Origin: Thermoflexibacter sp.
GTDB taxonomy: Bacteria > Bacteroidota > Bacteroidia > Cytophagales > Thermoflexibacteraceae
Assembly (NCBI GenBank): GCA_025455345.1
Contig: JALOMS010000462.1
Location: forward strand, 1-5,454
Reading direction: 5' to 3'
DNA length: 5,454 nucleotides
Part shown: positions 1-5,454 of the stretch, one piece after another
Numbering within the stretch: the stretch's first letter is position 1
Layout: every line of letters begins with the position of its first letter
Program-made: the position numbers and the translations under genes
Notes under the pieces: generated by a model
What the model saw: the letters and a program-made list of their open reading frames with translations, nothing else
Databases searched by the model: none
What the model was told of the DNA's origin: nothing

Positions 1-924
1 AGAGATGCCCCTTATGAAAGCATAGAAAAAAAGCGTTCAAGAAATCGCATTCGCTATGTAAGTAAAAGAAATCCAAGTGTTTATCGTTATACTTACATGG
101 ACAAGACTTTCAGTTTGGGAAGTATCCAAGAAGGGAAAACAGAGGAAATATTGCAACATACCTGGCAACTATGCTGGAAAGAATCCAAACCCAATGAAAT
201 AACTACTCTTTTTGGGTTACATCCGTATTTTTCTGAATACGACATGGCTTCTCTCTTTCCTTCATTGCGTAAAAATGTAGTGAATGAAATCATCACCTCA
301 AAAACTTCTTACAATAAAGAAAACAAATGGGTAGGTGCGTCTCCTTATGAAAAACTCTTCCAATACAAAAATACCTTGCTTGCCCTCTATGATTTTTCTG
401 CTCAAAACATTCATTTTAAGCATTATGACCTTTTTTTATCTAAGGACTTAATCAAAAACCAAGACTCTTCCCAATGGATTTTTATGCAACACCCTTCTGT
501 CTATATTGCGCTTTATCCTTTAGAAAAGTACGAATTATCGCCTGAAAAAGAGGGAGAAAGACTAAGAAGTCATACACTGAAGAATGGATTTGTGCTTCAT
601 GTAGAGAATCCTCAAAACTTTATTTCTTTTGATGAATTCAAAAACAAAATACATACCCTCTTTAAAATCAATTATAATAGAGAAAATCATTCATTGACCA
701 CACAAACCCTACAAGGAAATAAACTCTATTTTTCGTATAAAGGCGAAAAACGATTAAACAAAAAAAAGTTTAAAACACGCACTTACCCTCTTTTTAAAAG
801 CCCTTTCTTACACTCCAAGAAAGGGAGTAAAAAGCTGACCATCAAGCATAAGAATGCTATAATGGTCTTGGATTGGGAGAAAGGGCAAATTGGGCAGTCC
901 AATCATTTACCGTATCAAAAATAG
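1..924 (+). CDS. 3' part of a large beta-rich protein, possibly heparinase II/III-like (5' end outside window)
   Basis: The frame is open from base 1 to the TAG at 922-924. The ATG at 97 is therefore probably internal, and 307 residues of a longer protein are visible. The visible start is very basic (RNRIRYVSKRN) and runs into YRYTYMDKTFSLGS at residues 28-41. Further motifs are HTW (53-55), FGLHPYFSEYD (71-81), NKENKW (105-110), SPYEKLFQYKN (114-124) and a Lys-rich tail. Alternating hydrophobic and polar residues with many aromatics suggest a mostly beta fold. From memory, the pattern 'YTYM-x-LGS ... HPY ... SPYE-x-FQ-x-KNT' resembles the C-terminal beta-sandwich half of toroid proteins related to heparinase II/III-type lyases. 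I cannot confirm this, and no catalytic residues are assignable. No signal peptide can be judged because the N-terminus is missing. The stop abuts a reversed rhaD relic at 925-970. No convincing terminator follows. The coding frame is sure; the family is not. Confidence 0.85.
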   Translation, partial: RDAPYESIEKKRSRNRIRYVSKRNPSVYRYTYMDKTFSLGSIQEGKTEEILQHTWQLCWKESKPNEITTLFGLHPYFSEYDMASLFPSLRKNVVNEIITSKTSYNKENKWVGASPYEKLFQYKNTLLALYDFSAQNIHFKHYDLFLSKDLIKNQDSSQWIFMQHPSVYIALYPLEKYELSPEKEGERLRSHTLKNGFVLHVENPQNFISFDEFKNKIHTLFKINYNRENHSLTTQTLQGNKLYFSYKGEKRLNKKKFKTRTYPLFKSPFLHSKKGSKKLTIKHKNAIMVLDWEKGQIGQSNHLPYQK

Positions 925-970
925 CTATAGTACAAATGCCACCGCAAGTCCACCGTCCACATTAATTACG
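901..970. repeat. Direct repeat, left copy (partner 2029-2098)
   Basis: An ungapped alignment at an offset of 1128 bases gives 57 matches in 70 by hand count. 901-910 is identical to 2029-2038, 911-930 matches at 12 of 20, and 931-970 matches at 35 of 40. The right 40 bases are the rhaD-end relic. The left part overlaps the last eight codons of the gene ending at 924. With a 2-base gap, a CAGTC at 895-899 also lines up with 2021-2025. The homology in 911-930 is weak, so the outer limit is uncertain. Confidence 0.65.
925..970 (-). pseudogene. Relic of the 3' end of a rhaD-type aldolase/dehydrogenase gene
   Basis: Read on the minus strand, this stretch encodes VINVDGGLAVAFVL followed by TAG (complement of 925-927). 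The intact gene at 2053-4182 ends VINVDGGLAAAFVR followed by TAG. Over 932-970 versus 2060-2098 the DNA matches at 35 of 39 positions. Of the codon differences, ATC/ATT, GGG/GGA, GCA/GCG and GTG/GTA are synonymous. Only Ala-to-Val and the last residue (Arg/Leu) change the protein. Homology stops sharply at 970/971, and the minus-strand frame meets a stop at 985-987, so nothing more of the gene is present. The relic's stop codon lies directly against the stop of the plus-strand gene ending at 924. This implies that a complete rhaD homologue once converged on that gene. Confidence 0.8.
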
Positions 971-1006
971 ATTTTAGTTAAAAGTTAAAAAACTAATGCG
1001 AGAGTT

Positions 1007-1014
1007 TATCTTTG
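1007..1014 (+). promoter_or_regulatory. Candidate Bacteroidota -7 element (TATCTTTG) upstream of the DUF6438 gene
   Basis: The octamer fits the TAnnTTTG consensus of the principal sigma factor of Bacteroidota. Transcription would start near 1021, about 68 bases before the preferred ATG at 1089. A good TTG/TTTG -33 element is not visible at the expected spacing; the region around 978-990 is A/T-only apart from single G residues. The match is therefore suggestive only. Confidence 0.4.
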
Positions 1015-1088
1015 GCAATATTTTTTCAAAATGAATGAATCAAGAAAAGCAACCATTATTTCAGCACATTTCTAATCACATCAATCAC

Positions 1089-1955
1089 ATGAAATACGCT
1101 CTATTCTTTTTATTTTTTCCTTTGATTAGCTTTGCACAACCTATTAAAACAAAGGCGGAGGCAGAAAACTTTATTGTCAAACATTTTAAATACTACGAAT
1201 ACAGATATGAGAGATTTGAAATAGATACTAATAGGTCTGCTATGTATGATACTTTTAAAGAGGGAGATTTTGACCATGACGGTCAAAAAGACTTTTTAGT
1301 TTCTGGAATAGGTACTATAAAAGTGAGGAAAGACAACTCTGAACAAAAAGAAATTATTATTTTTATTGGTAATGGAAGAACTTTCAGGAAAGCAAATCTT
1401 CCTTATAGATTTATGCATGGACTTCGCTTTTCTAACTTAGAGCCAATAAAAGTATTCCAAATAGAAAAAAAAGATTACATTTTGATAAAACGCTCTGACA
1501 TAGAATTTGGCAGGGATAGTGTAAAAGTTTTCTATGATACTATATTTGTAAGAAATGACCACCTTATCCCTTTTTCTGATAATCCAAGCACGAAAGAAAT
1601 TAAAAGGATAGATTTCAAAACAAGTCATTGCTTTGGGTCTTGCCCTGTATTCGAATTAAACATCAACAGCAATTTATATGTAGAATACAATGGAATAGAA
1701 TATGTCGATAAAAAAGGGAACTATCAGTTGAGAATAGACAAAAAAGATTGGGATTACTTGGTGAATCTGATACAAAATATTAGAGTAGAAGATTTACAAG
1801 AAAGTTATAGTGTCAATTGGACAGATGACCAAACTACTTATTTAACAGTGCATTACAAAGATGGTAGTAAAAAATCAATTGAGGATTACGGTATGGTAGG
1901 GACATTTGGATTGTCCATTTTATACAACTTTATGTTTGAGTTGCGAAAATTTTGA
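1089..1955 (+). CDS. Secreted DUF6438-domain protein with an Asp-rich calcium-binding-like motif
   Basis: The product has 288 residues. An in-frame ATG at 1035 would add 18 residues. I prefer 1089 because it places a clean signal peptide at the very N-terminus: MK, then a hydrophobic run, then SFAQ as a probable cleavage region around residues 15-17. No lipobox cysteine is present. Residues 60-68 hold DFDHDGQKD, like the Asp loop of FG-GAP/VCBS or EF-hand-type repeats. The C-terminal part, about residues 169-270, starts with IKRIDFKTSHCFGSCPVF and continues with a YNGIEYVDKKGNY-like strand pair. This matches DUF6438, whose hallmark is the Cys-x-G-x-Cys-Pro segment (C181, C185 here). The function of that domain is unknown. 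The protein is expected in the periplasm or outside the cell. No Shine-Dalgarno sequence is seen. The gene stands alone between two rhaD-derived repeats, and its DNA is visibly more AT-rich than the neighbouring rhaD gene. Confidence 0.85.
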   Translation: MKYALFFLFFPLISFAQPIKTKAEAENFIVKHFKYYEYRYERFEIDTNRSAMYDTFKEGDFDHDGQKDFLVSGIGTIKVRKDNSEQKEIIIFIGNGRTFRKANLPYRFMHGLRFSNLEPIKVFQIEKKDYILIKRSDIEFGRDSVKVFYDTIFVRNDHLIPFSDNPSTKEIKRIDFKTSHCFGSCPVFELNINSNLYVEYNGIEYVDKKGNYQLRIDKKDWDYLVNLIQNIRVEDLQESYSVNWTDDQTTYLTVHYKDGSKKSIEDYGMVGTFGLSILYNFMFELRKF

Positions 1956-1964
1956 TAGGCTCTA

Positions 1965-2014
1965 CAAAAAAACTTTGGCAAACGTTCCACTTCGGGTTTA
2001 AACTTTGCCAAAGT
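1965..2014 (-). terminator. Intrinsic terminator of the rhaD gene
   Basis: There is a perfect 11-bp inverted repeat, ACTTTGGCAAA at 1972-1982 and TTTGCCAAAGT at 2004-2014, around a 21-base loop. Read on the minus strand, the stem starts 39 bases after the rhaD stop and is followed directly by a run of seven T (complement of 1966-1972). That orientation fits rhaD termination. In the plus direction the stem also follows the DUF6438 gene (stop at 1955), but no T run follows it there. The long loop is less usual. It contains the palindrome GTTTAAAC at 1996-2003. Confidence 0.7.
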
Positions 2015-2028
2015 CAAAATCAGTCAAA

Positions 2029-2098
2029 AATCATTTACTTTATTAAGAACATCTATCTCACAAATGCCGCTGCAAGCCCACCGTCCACATTGATTACG
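2029..2098. repeat. Direct repeat, right copy (partner 901-970)
   Basis: This is the counterpart of the 901-970 repeat in the same orientation. It covers the last 15 codons of the intact rhaD gene plus stop and about 24 bases beyond it. Together the two copies bracket the DUF6438 gene and the rhaD terminator, a unit of about 1.13 kb. Confidence 0.65.
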
Positions 2099-4182
2099 TT
2101 GCCTGTGCTTTTGCTCAACAACCCACCTACACAAGCGAAAACGCCATTAGCAATGTCTTCGGGAAGGATAATTTCATTGAGCAAAGTCCTTGACGCATAG
2201 AATTTTGGTAGGTCTTCTATCGCTACGCCATAAGCCTTGGCGCGCCCTTCTGCCCATGCCCCTGCCCATATTTTGCTGTCTGCTATTACTGCGTCAGGGT
2301 TAATGGAATTTACCCTGATTTTGTCCTTGCCCAGCTCTGCTGCCAATAACCTGCTCATGTGCAACTGTGCCGCCTTTGCAGATCCGTAACCTGCATTGTT
2401 AGGTCCAGACACCAAGGCATTTTTACTCACAATATTCACCACATCACCTCCAAAACCTTGCTTTCGCATGATTTCCGTAGCGTGTTGGGTAATCAGAAAC
2501 TGCCCTTTCACCAAAATATCGTACATCAAATCCCACTCACTTTCTTTGGTTTCTTCTATGGTTCTGGAAATGGAAATTCCCGCACTATTCACGATGATGT
2601 CCACCCCACCAAAAGCCAAGGAAGCAGTTTTGTAAAGGTTAGCAATGGTCTGGTTATCAGTTACATCTACCACACCGCTTGCAAAGCTGTCTTTGCCGTA
2701 AGCCTTTTCAAATTCTTCGCTCGCACTTTTCAAACGGTCTGCGTCATTGTCGCAAATCACTACACACGCTCCCTCGCTGATGAATTTCTTGGCGATTGCT
2801 TTGCCTATGCCGCCCGCGCTACCCGTAATGAGCGCGACCCTGCGCGAAAGTGGCTTTTCTTTGGGCATACGTTGAAGTTTTGCCTCTTCCAAAAGCCAAT
2901 ATTCTATGTTAAACGCCTCTTGCAAAGGCAAGGAAATGTACTCGGAAACTGCCTCTGCGCCGCGCATGACGTTGATGGCATTGATGTAAAACTCACTTGC
3001 TACTCTTGCAGTCTGCTTGTCTTTGGCAAAGGTGAACATTCCCACACCCTTCCAAAGAATTACCACAGGGTTGGTATCTCTGATTTTAGGGCTGTTAGGG
3101 TGCTTGCACTGCTCATAGTAAGCAACATAGCCTTTTCTGTACTCCTCAAAGGCAGGGAGTAACTTTTCTTTTATTTTTTTGTAATCTGTAACGTCTTCAT
3201 CAGGAGCAAGTTCCAATACCAAAGGGCGAATTTTGGTGCGAAGAAAGTGGTCAGGGCAACTTGTGCCAAGAGGAGCTAATTTATCCAAATCATGGGAATT
3301 GACAAATTGGAGAACGCGCTCGTCATCTGTAAAATGCCCGATTGCACCCTTCGTTTCCTCCAAAGTGGGAAGGTCTGCACCAGAACACAAGCCTCTCAAG
3401 ACAGGCGCGAGTTTGCTGGCTTGGGCAAGGCGTTGCTCTTTGGGCAAAGATTCCAATTTCACGCCACCAAATACGGGTCTGCGCTTGCCTTCGTGGGTGG
3501 TGAGGTATTCGCTTGCTTTTTCTATCACTTCCAGCGTATTTATGTAAGAACTGTAACAGTCATCTCCCCAAGTGAAAAGTCCATGCTGACCAAGTATAAT
3601 ACCTTTAATATCAGGATTTTGTGCTAAACATTCTGCTAATTTCAAGCCTAAGTCAAACCCAGGGCGTTGCCAGTCCACCCATCCTAATTTGCCCTCGAAA
3701 AGTTCGTGGTTAATCGCCTTGCCGTCTTTGGAAGCGGCAATGGAAATGAGTGCGTCAGGGTGCAAGTGGTCTATGTGTTTGAAGGGCAAAAAGGCGTGCA
3801 AAGGCGTGTCAATGGAAGGTGCTTTGGAGTTCAAATCATAAATACAGTGGTTGAAAAGCTCAACCATTTCGTCCTCGAATTGCAGTCCGCGATAGACCTT
3901 TTTCAAATCGTTCAATCTGTCCATGTAAAGAGCCGCCAGCCCGCTTTTTTTCAGTGTGCCTAAGTCGCCCCCAGAGCCTTTTACCCACATCACTTCGGTT
4001 AGTTCGCCTGTGAGGGGGTGCTTTTCCATGACCTTACAAGAAGTATTGCCGCCCCCGTAGTTGGTGAGGCGGAGGTCTGCTCCTAAAATATTAGAGCGGT
4101 AAATCAGTAAATCGACTTGGTTATCTCCCAAGGACTTTGCTTTTGCTTCGTCCCAAAGGTAGCTTACGTGTTTGAAATCCAT
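2053..4182 (-). CDS. rhaD: Bifunctional rhamnulose-1-phosphate aldolase / short-chain dehydrogenase
   Basis: The product has 709 residues, about the normal size for this fusion family (also called RhaEW in some bacteria). The N-terminal half is a class II (zinc) aldolase. It shows NYGGGNTS (41-48), the metal-binding HIDHLHPDA (His139 and His141 as HxH) and LGQHG with His200. It should split L-rhamnulose-1-phosphate into DHAP and L-lactaldehyde. The C-terminal half, from about 447, is an SDR Rossmann domain. It has TGSAGGIG (453-460, TGxxxGxG), NSAG (532-535), catalytic Ser586 and Tyr599-x3-Lys603, and the C-terminal VDGG (699-702). By family knowledge it oxidises lactaldehyde to lactate with NAD(P). 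The enzyme is cytosolic, with no signal peptide. All key residues are present, so it looks functional. The ATG at 4182-4180 is preceded by an A-rich stretch without Shine-Dalgarno. The gene is transcribed alone, diverges from the gene at 4508 and ends in a clear terminator. It is visibly richer in G+C than its neighbours. Related fusions can act on other deoxysugar phosphates, so the exact sugar is inferred. Confidence 0.95.
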   Translation of the reverse strand: MDFKHVSYLWDEAKAKSLGDNQVDLLIYRSNILGADLRLTNYGGGNTSCKVMEKHPLTGELTEVMWVKGSGGDLGTLKKSGLAALYMDRLNDLKKVYRGLQFEDEMVELFNHCIYDLNSKAPSIDTPLHAFLPFKHIDHLHPDALISIAASKDGKAINHELFEGKLGWVDWQRPGFDLGLKLAECLAQNPDIKGIILGQHGLFTWGDDCYSSYINTLEVIEKASEYLTTHEGKRRPVFGGVKLESLPKEQRLAQASKLAPVLRGLCSGADLPTLEETKGAIGHFTDDERVLQFVNSHDLDKLAPLGTSCPDHFLRTKIRPLVLELAPDEDVTDYKKIKEKLLPAFEEYRKGYVAYYEQCKHPNSPKIRDTNPVVILWKGVGMFTFAKDKQTARVASEFYINAINVMRGAEAVSEYISLPLQEAFNIEYWLLEEAKLQRMPKEKPLSRRVALITGSAGGIGKAIAKKFISEGACVVICDNDADRLKSASEEFEKAYGKDSFASGVVDVTDNQTIANLYKTASLAFGGVDIIVNSAGISISRTIEETKESEWDLMYDILVKGQFLITQHATEIMRKQGFGGDVVNIVSKNALVSGPNNAGYGSAKAAQLHMSRLLAAELGKDKIRVNSINPDAVIADSKIWAGAWAEGRAKAYGVAIEDLPKFYASRTLLNEIILPEDIANGVFACVGGLLSKSTGNVINVDGGLAAAFVR

Positions 4183-4190
4183 ATTTTTAG

Positions 4191-4213
4191 TTATGAGTTG
4201 TAAATTATGAGTT
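4191..4213. repeat. Short tandem repeat of TTATGAGTT in the rhaD leader
   Basis: Two exact 9-base copies start 14 bases apart (4191 and 4205), just upstream of the rhaD start. On the rhaD sense strand they read AACTCATAA. They could be an operator for a sugar-responsive regulator or only low-complexity AT DNA. No regulator gene is in view. Confidence 0.4.
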
Positions 4214-4318
4214 AATATAAAACATTGTTAATCAAATTATTTATATTAAATATTATGATATAGATTATGAATAAAAATTTCAAGACCTTGTGTTTCTTGT
4301 GTTCTATTATACGGTCAG

Positions 4319-4355
4319 AAACTTGTCAGACACCTCAAAGGTGTCAGACAAGTTT
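4319..4355. repeat. 37-base palindrome (REP/MITE-like hairpin)
   Basis: Arm 4319-4335 (AAACTTGTCAGACACCT) pairs with 4339-4355 at 16 of 17 positions around a 3-base CAA loop. The only mismatch is A4328 against A4346. Because of that change, GTCAGACA appears as a direct repeat in both arms. It lies between divergent starts, and neither side has a T run, so an intrinsic terminator is unlikely. The form fits an interspersed palindromic repeat of the kind scattered between genes in many Bacteroidota. That it is dispersed in the genome cannot be shown from one copy. Confidence 0.75.
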
Positions 4356-4445
4356 ATTAAAAGAATAAACAAAGATAAACAATGCAAATTAACCAACTGT
4401 CCTATACTTTCATGGTCAGAAGATACAAAAGGGGTAAAAGATTGT

Positions 4446-4454
4446 TATAATTTG
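4446..4454 (+). promoter_or_regulatory. Candidate -10/-7 element upstream of the alpha/beta-hydrolase gene
   Basis: TATAATTTG contains an exact TATAAT and is one base longer than the Bacteroidota TAnnTTTG consensus. It lies 54 bases before the ATG at 4508. No good -33/-35 element is seen at the right spacing, so this is weak evidence. Confidence 0.25.
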
Positions 4455-4507
4455 AATATCTACTTGTCCATTTTAGCAAAGGGATATGAGCTCAAAAGCA
4501 AAATTGT

Positions 4508-5329
4508 ATGAAAAAAGCCTATTGTAATGCGCTTGGAATCCAAATTCATTATCGCTATGGTGGTCAAGGTAAGCCGCTTGTTCTCTTTCATCCCTCTCCA
4601 CGTTCCTCGAAAGCACTTGAACCTTTTGGAGAAATGCTAATGGAGGATTTTTTTGTAATTATTCCTGATATTCCTAACTATGGAAATTCAGATGCGCTTC
4701 CCATAGAAATCCAAACTTTATATGATTATATTCCCTATTTTCACGCTTTTTTTAAGGAGTTGGGACTACAAAATTTTTTGCTGTATGGTTCTGCTACGGG
4801 AGCGCAATTAGGGATTGCATACGCCTTGACTCATTCTTCTGATATTTTACATCTATATTTGGACAATGCCGCTCATTTCTCTGATAATCAATATCAAAAC
4901 ATTACAAGTCAATATTTCCCTGACTTTTCTCCTTTAGCAGATGGCAGTCATTTGACTCTTCTTTGGGCGCATATTAGGGATTCTTTTTTGTATTTTCCTT
5001 GGTTTGATTCACAGCAAGGTAAGCAACTAACAATGGGCTTGCCTCCTGCCGAATTCTTGAATGAATTACTTTTAGACTATTTGAAAGCAGGAAAACGTTG
5101 GGGCAGTGCATATAAAGCGGCATTTTTGCATGAAAGAGCGGAAAAGGTACAGGCATTACAAACCCCTACGACTCTATTTCGCTGGGAGGGGAGTATATTG
5201 CTGGAATACATAGACCAGCTTATCGCACACCCGCTTCCTGCCTATGTACAGATTGTAAATACTCCAAGCAATCTCACTGCTCGGTATGAATCAATGAAAA
5301 GAGAAATAAAAAAGTTGGCATATCAATGA
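4508..5329 (+). CDS. Alpha/beta-hydrolase-fold protein with an altered nucleophile elbow
   Basis: The product has 273 residues, the usual length for the fold. An in-frame TGA at 4487-4489 rules out upstream extension in this frame. No Shine-Dalgarno is visible; AAAAGCAAAATTG precedes the ATG. The core is clear: GKPLVLFHPSPRSS (21-34, strand plus oxyanion region), IIPDIPNYGNSD (51-62), then the elbow LLYGSATGAQLGIAYAL (91-107). The usual Gly-x-Ser-x-Gly reads Gly94-Ser95-Ala96-Thr97-Gly98, so the nucleophile position is Ala96. A subfamily with Gly-x-His-Thr-Gly at this place is known to me and is the nearest match (HPSPxSS ... TGA). The C-terminal section has no histidine at the place where the catalytic His is expected; the last His is 241. 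It may be a pseudoenzyme or use other chemistry. A cytosolic location is likely, as no signal peptide is seen. Its stop lies one base from the stop of the convergent gene at 5331. Confidence 0.88.
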   Translation: MKKAYCNALGIQIHYRYGGQGKPLVLFHPSPRSSKALEPFGEMLMEDFFVIIPDIPNYGNSDALPIEIQTLYDYIPYFHAFFKELGLQNFLLYGSATGAQLGIAYALTHSSDILHLYLDNAAHFSDNQYQNITSQYFPDFSPLADGSHLTLLWAHIRDSFLYFPWFDSQQGKQLTMGLPPAEFLNELLLDYLKAGKRWGSAYKAAFLHERAEKVQALQTPTTLFRWEGSILLEYIDQLIAHPLPAYVQIVNTPSNLTARYESMKREIKKLAYQ

Positions 5330-5363
5330 ATTAATCTTGTTTTGGGTTCTCTAAATGTGCCAA
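5308..5363 (-). terminator. Possible terminator of the minus-strand gene, inside the hydrolase 3' end
   Basis: TTGGCATAT at 5315-5323 can pair with 5355-5363 (nine pairs, one of them G-U). On the minus strand the stem is followed by a run of six T (complement of 5308-5313). The loop of 31 bases is long, so the structure may be weak. It would make the minus-strand transcript end within the hydrolase coding region. Confidence 0.3.
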
Positions 5364-5454
5364 AATTTGTTGTGATGGAACGGCAATATGTATGCTTTCC
5401 CTTTCAAAATTAGCAAGTATAGAAAGACTAACTTCTGAAAGAACAGCATCGTAA
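5331..5454 (-). CDS. C-terminal 40 codons of a protein, possibly an MscS-type mechanosensitive channel (5' end outside window)
   Basis: On the minus strand, one frame is open from the window edge to TAA (complement of 5331-5333). It gives YDAVLSEVSLSILANFERES, then IHIAVPSQQI and a short polar tail. The helix-like stretch followed by FERESIHIAVPSQQI resembles the end of the C-terminal domain of MscS-family channels, where an F-x-x-x-G-I-x-I-P-x-P-Q-like segment closes the protein. The glycine and the second proline are not present here, so the match is partial. The gap to the convergent hydrolase stop is one base, which supports a real gene end rather than chance. The frame is probable; the family is a guess from a short tail. 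Confidence 0.55.
   Translation of the reverse strand, partial: YDAVLSEVSLSILANFERESIHIAVPSQQILAHLENPKQD

Larger units (their letters stand above)
4183..4507. other. Divergent intergenic region between rhaD and the alpha/beta-hydrolase gene
   Basis: These 325 bases must hold the promoters for both flanking genes. The rhaD-proximal part is extremely AT-rich and carries TTATGAGTT twice, at 4191-4199 and 4205-4213 (14-base period), in the region that would be the rhaD leader. On the minus strand the complement of 4234-4241 (ATAATTTG) is a poor match to a -7 element. A long palindrome lies at 4319-4355. GTCAGA occurs at 4314, 4325, 4343 and 4415. I see no convincing gene, tRNA or riboswitch here. 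Confidence 0.6.

Noticed and set aside
801..825. A perfect 9-bp inverted repeat (CCCTTTCTT / AAGAAAGGG, 7-base loop).
   Set aside because: It lies within the coding region of the first gene, about 100 bases before the stop, and no T run follows on either strand. It is probably incidental to Lys-rich coding sequence.
974..996. TTAGTT / AACTAA inverted repeat as a terminator for the first gene.
   Set aside because: Only six A/T-rich pairs and no T run downstream; too weak to call.
1010..1018. CTTTGGCAA shared with the terminator stem at 1973-1981.
   Set aside because: Nine bases only, and the flanks do not match. This is within chance expectation for AT-rich DNA and also overlaps the candidate promoter element.
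1952..2200. An 82-codon plus-strand frame starting at the end of the DUF6438 gene.
   Set aside because: It runs through the rhaD terminator hairpin and antisense into rhaD, with no motif of its own.
2359..3162. A 267-codon plus-strand frame opposite rhaD.
   Set aside because: It lies entirely antisense to a well-supported enzyme, and its translation has no domain-like pattern. It is open because of the codon use of the minus-strand gene. The other frames at 3233-3963 are rejected for the same reason.
4290..4511. A 73-codon plus-strand frame whose stop overlaps the hydrolase ATG (ATGA).
   Set aside because: It begins with GTG, has no internal ATG and no visible ribosome site, and its N-terminal part is encoded by the palindrome. 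No recognisable protein motif is present. The 4-base overlap is suggestive of coupling but can be chance.

Overview
The window is AT-rich DNA that looks like a Bacteroidota (Cytophagales-type) genome. Start regions are A-rich with no clear Shine-Dalgarno sequence, one upstream region carries a TAnnTTTG-type promoter element, and one secreted protein belongs to the DUF6438 family, which is common in that phylum. The species cannot be fixed from the sequence.

Layout. (1) Positions 1-924, + strand: the 3' part of a gene that began before the window. It encodes a beta-rich protein that I place tentatively near heparinase II/III-like polysaccharide lyases or glycoside-active toroid proteins. (2) Positions 925-970, - strand: a relic of the last codons of a rhaD-type gene, abutting the stop of the first gene. 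(3) Positions 1089-1955, + strand: a secreted protein with an EF-hand/VCBS-like Asp motif and a C-terminal DUF6438 domain. (4) Positions 2053-4182, - strand: an intact bifunctional rhamnulose-1-phosphate aldolase/short-chain dehydrogenase, followed by an intrinsic terminator at 1965-2014. (5) Positions 4183-4507: a divergent intergenic region with a long near-perfect palindrome. (6) Positions 4508-5329, + strand: an alpha/beta-hydrolase-fold protein in which the usual nucleophile serine is alanine. (7) Positions 5331-5454, - strand: the last 40 codons of a gene entering from the right, possibly an MscS-type channel.

How the parts fit. Only the aldolase/dehydrogenase has a firm metabolic assignment: the lower part of L-rhamnose (or L-fucose-like deoxysugar) catabolism, giving DHAP plus lactaldehyde and then lactate. 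No other rhamnose genes (isomerase, kinase, transporter, regulator) are in view. The first gene might act on polysaccharide, but a link is only inference.

The most interesting structure is the pair of direct repeats at about 901-970 and 2029-2098. They bracket the DUF6438 gene, and each contains the 3' end of a rhaD reading frame. The two copies differ mostly at synonymous third positions. This points to an insertion or recombination scar involving two diverged rhaD alleles rather than a fresh duplication. I see no defence system, CRISPR array, transposase, tRNA or rRNA.
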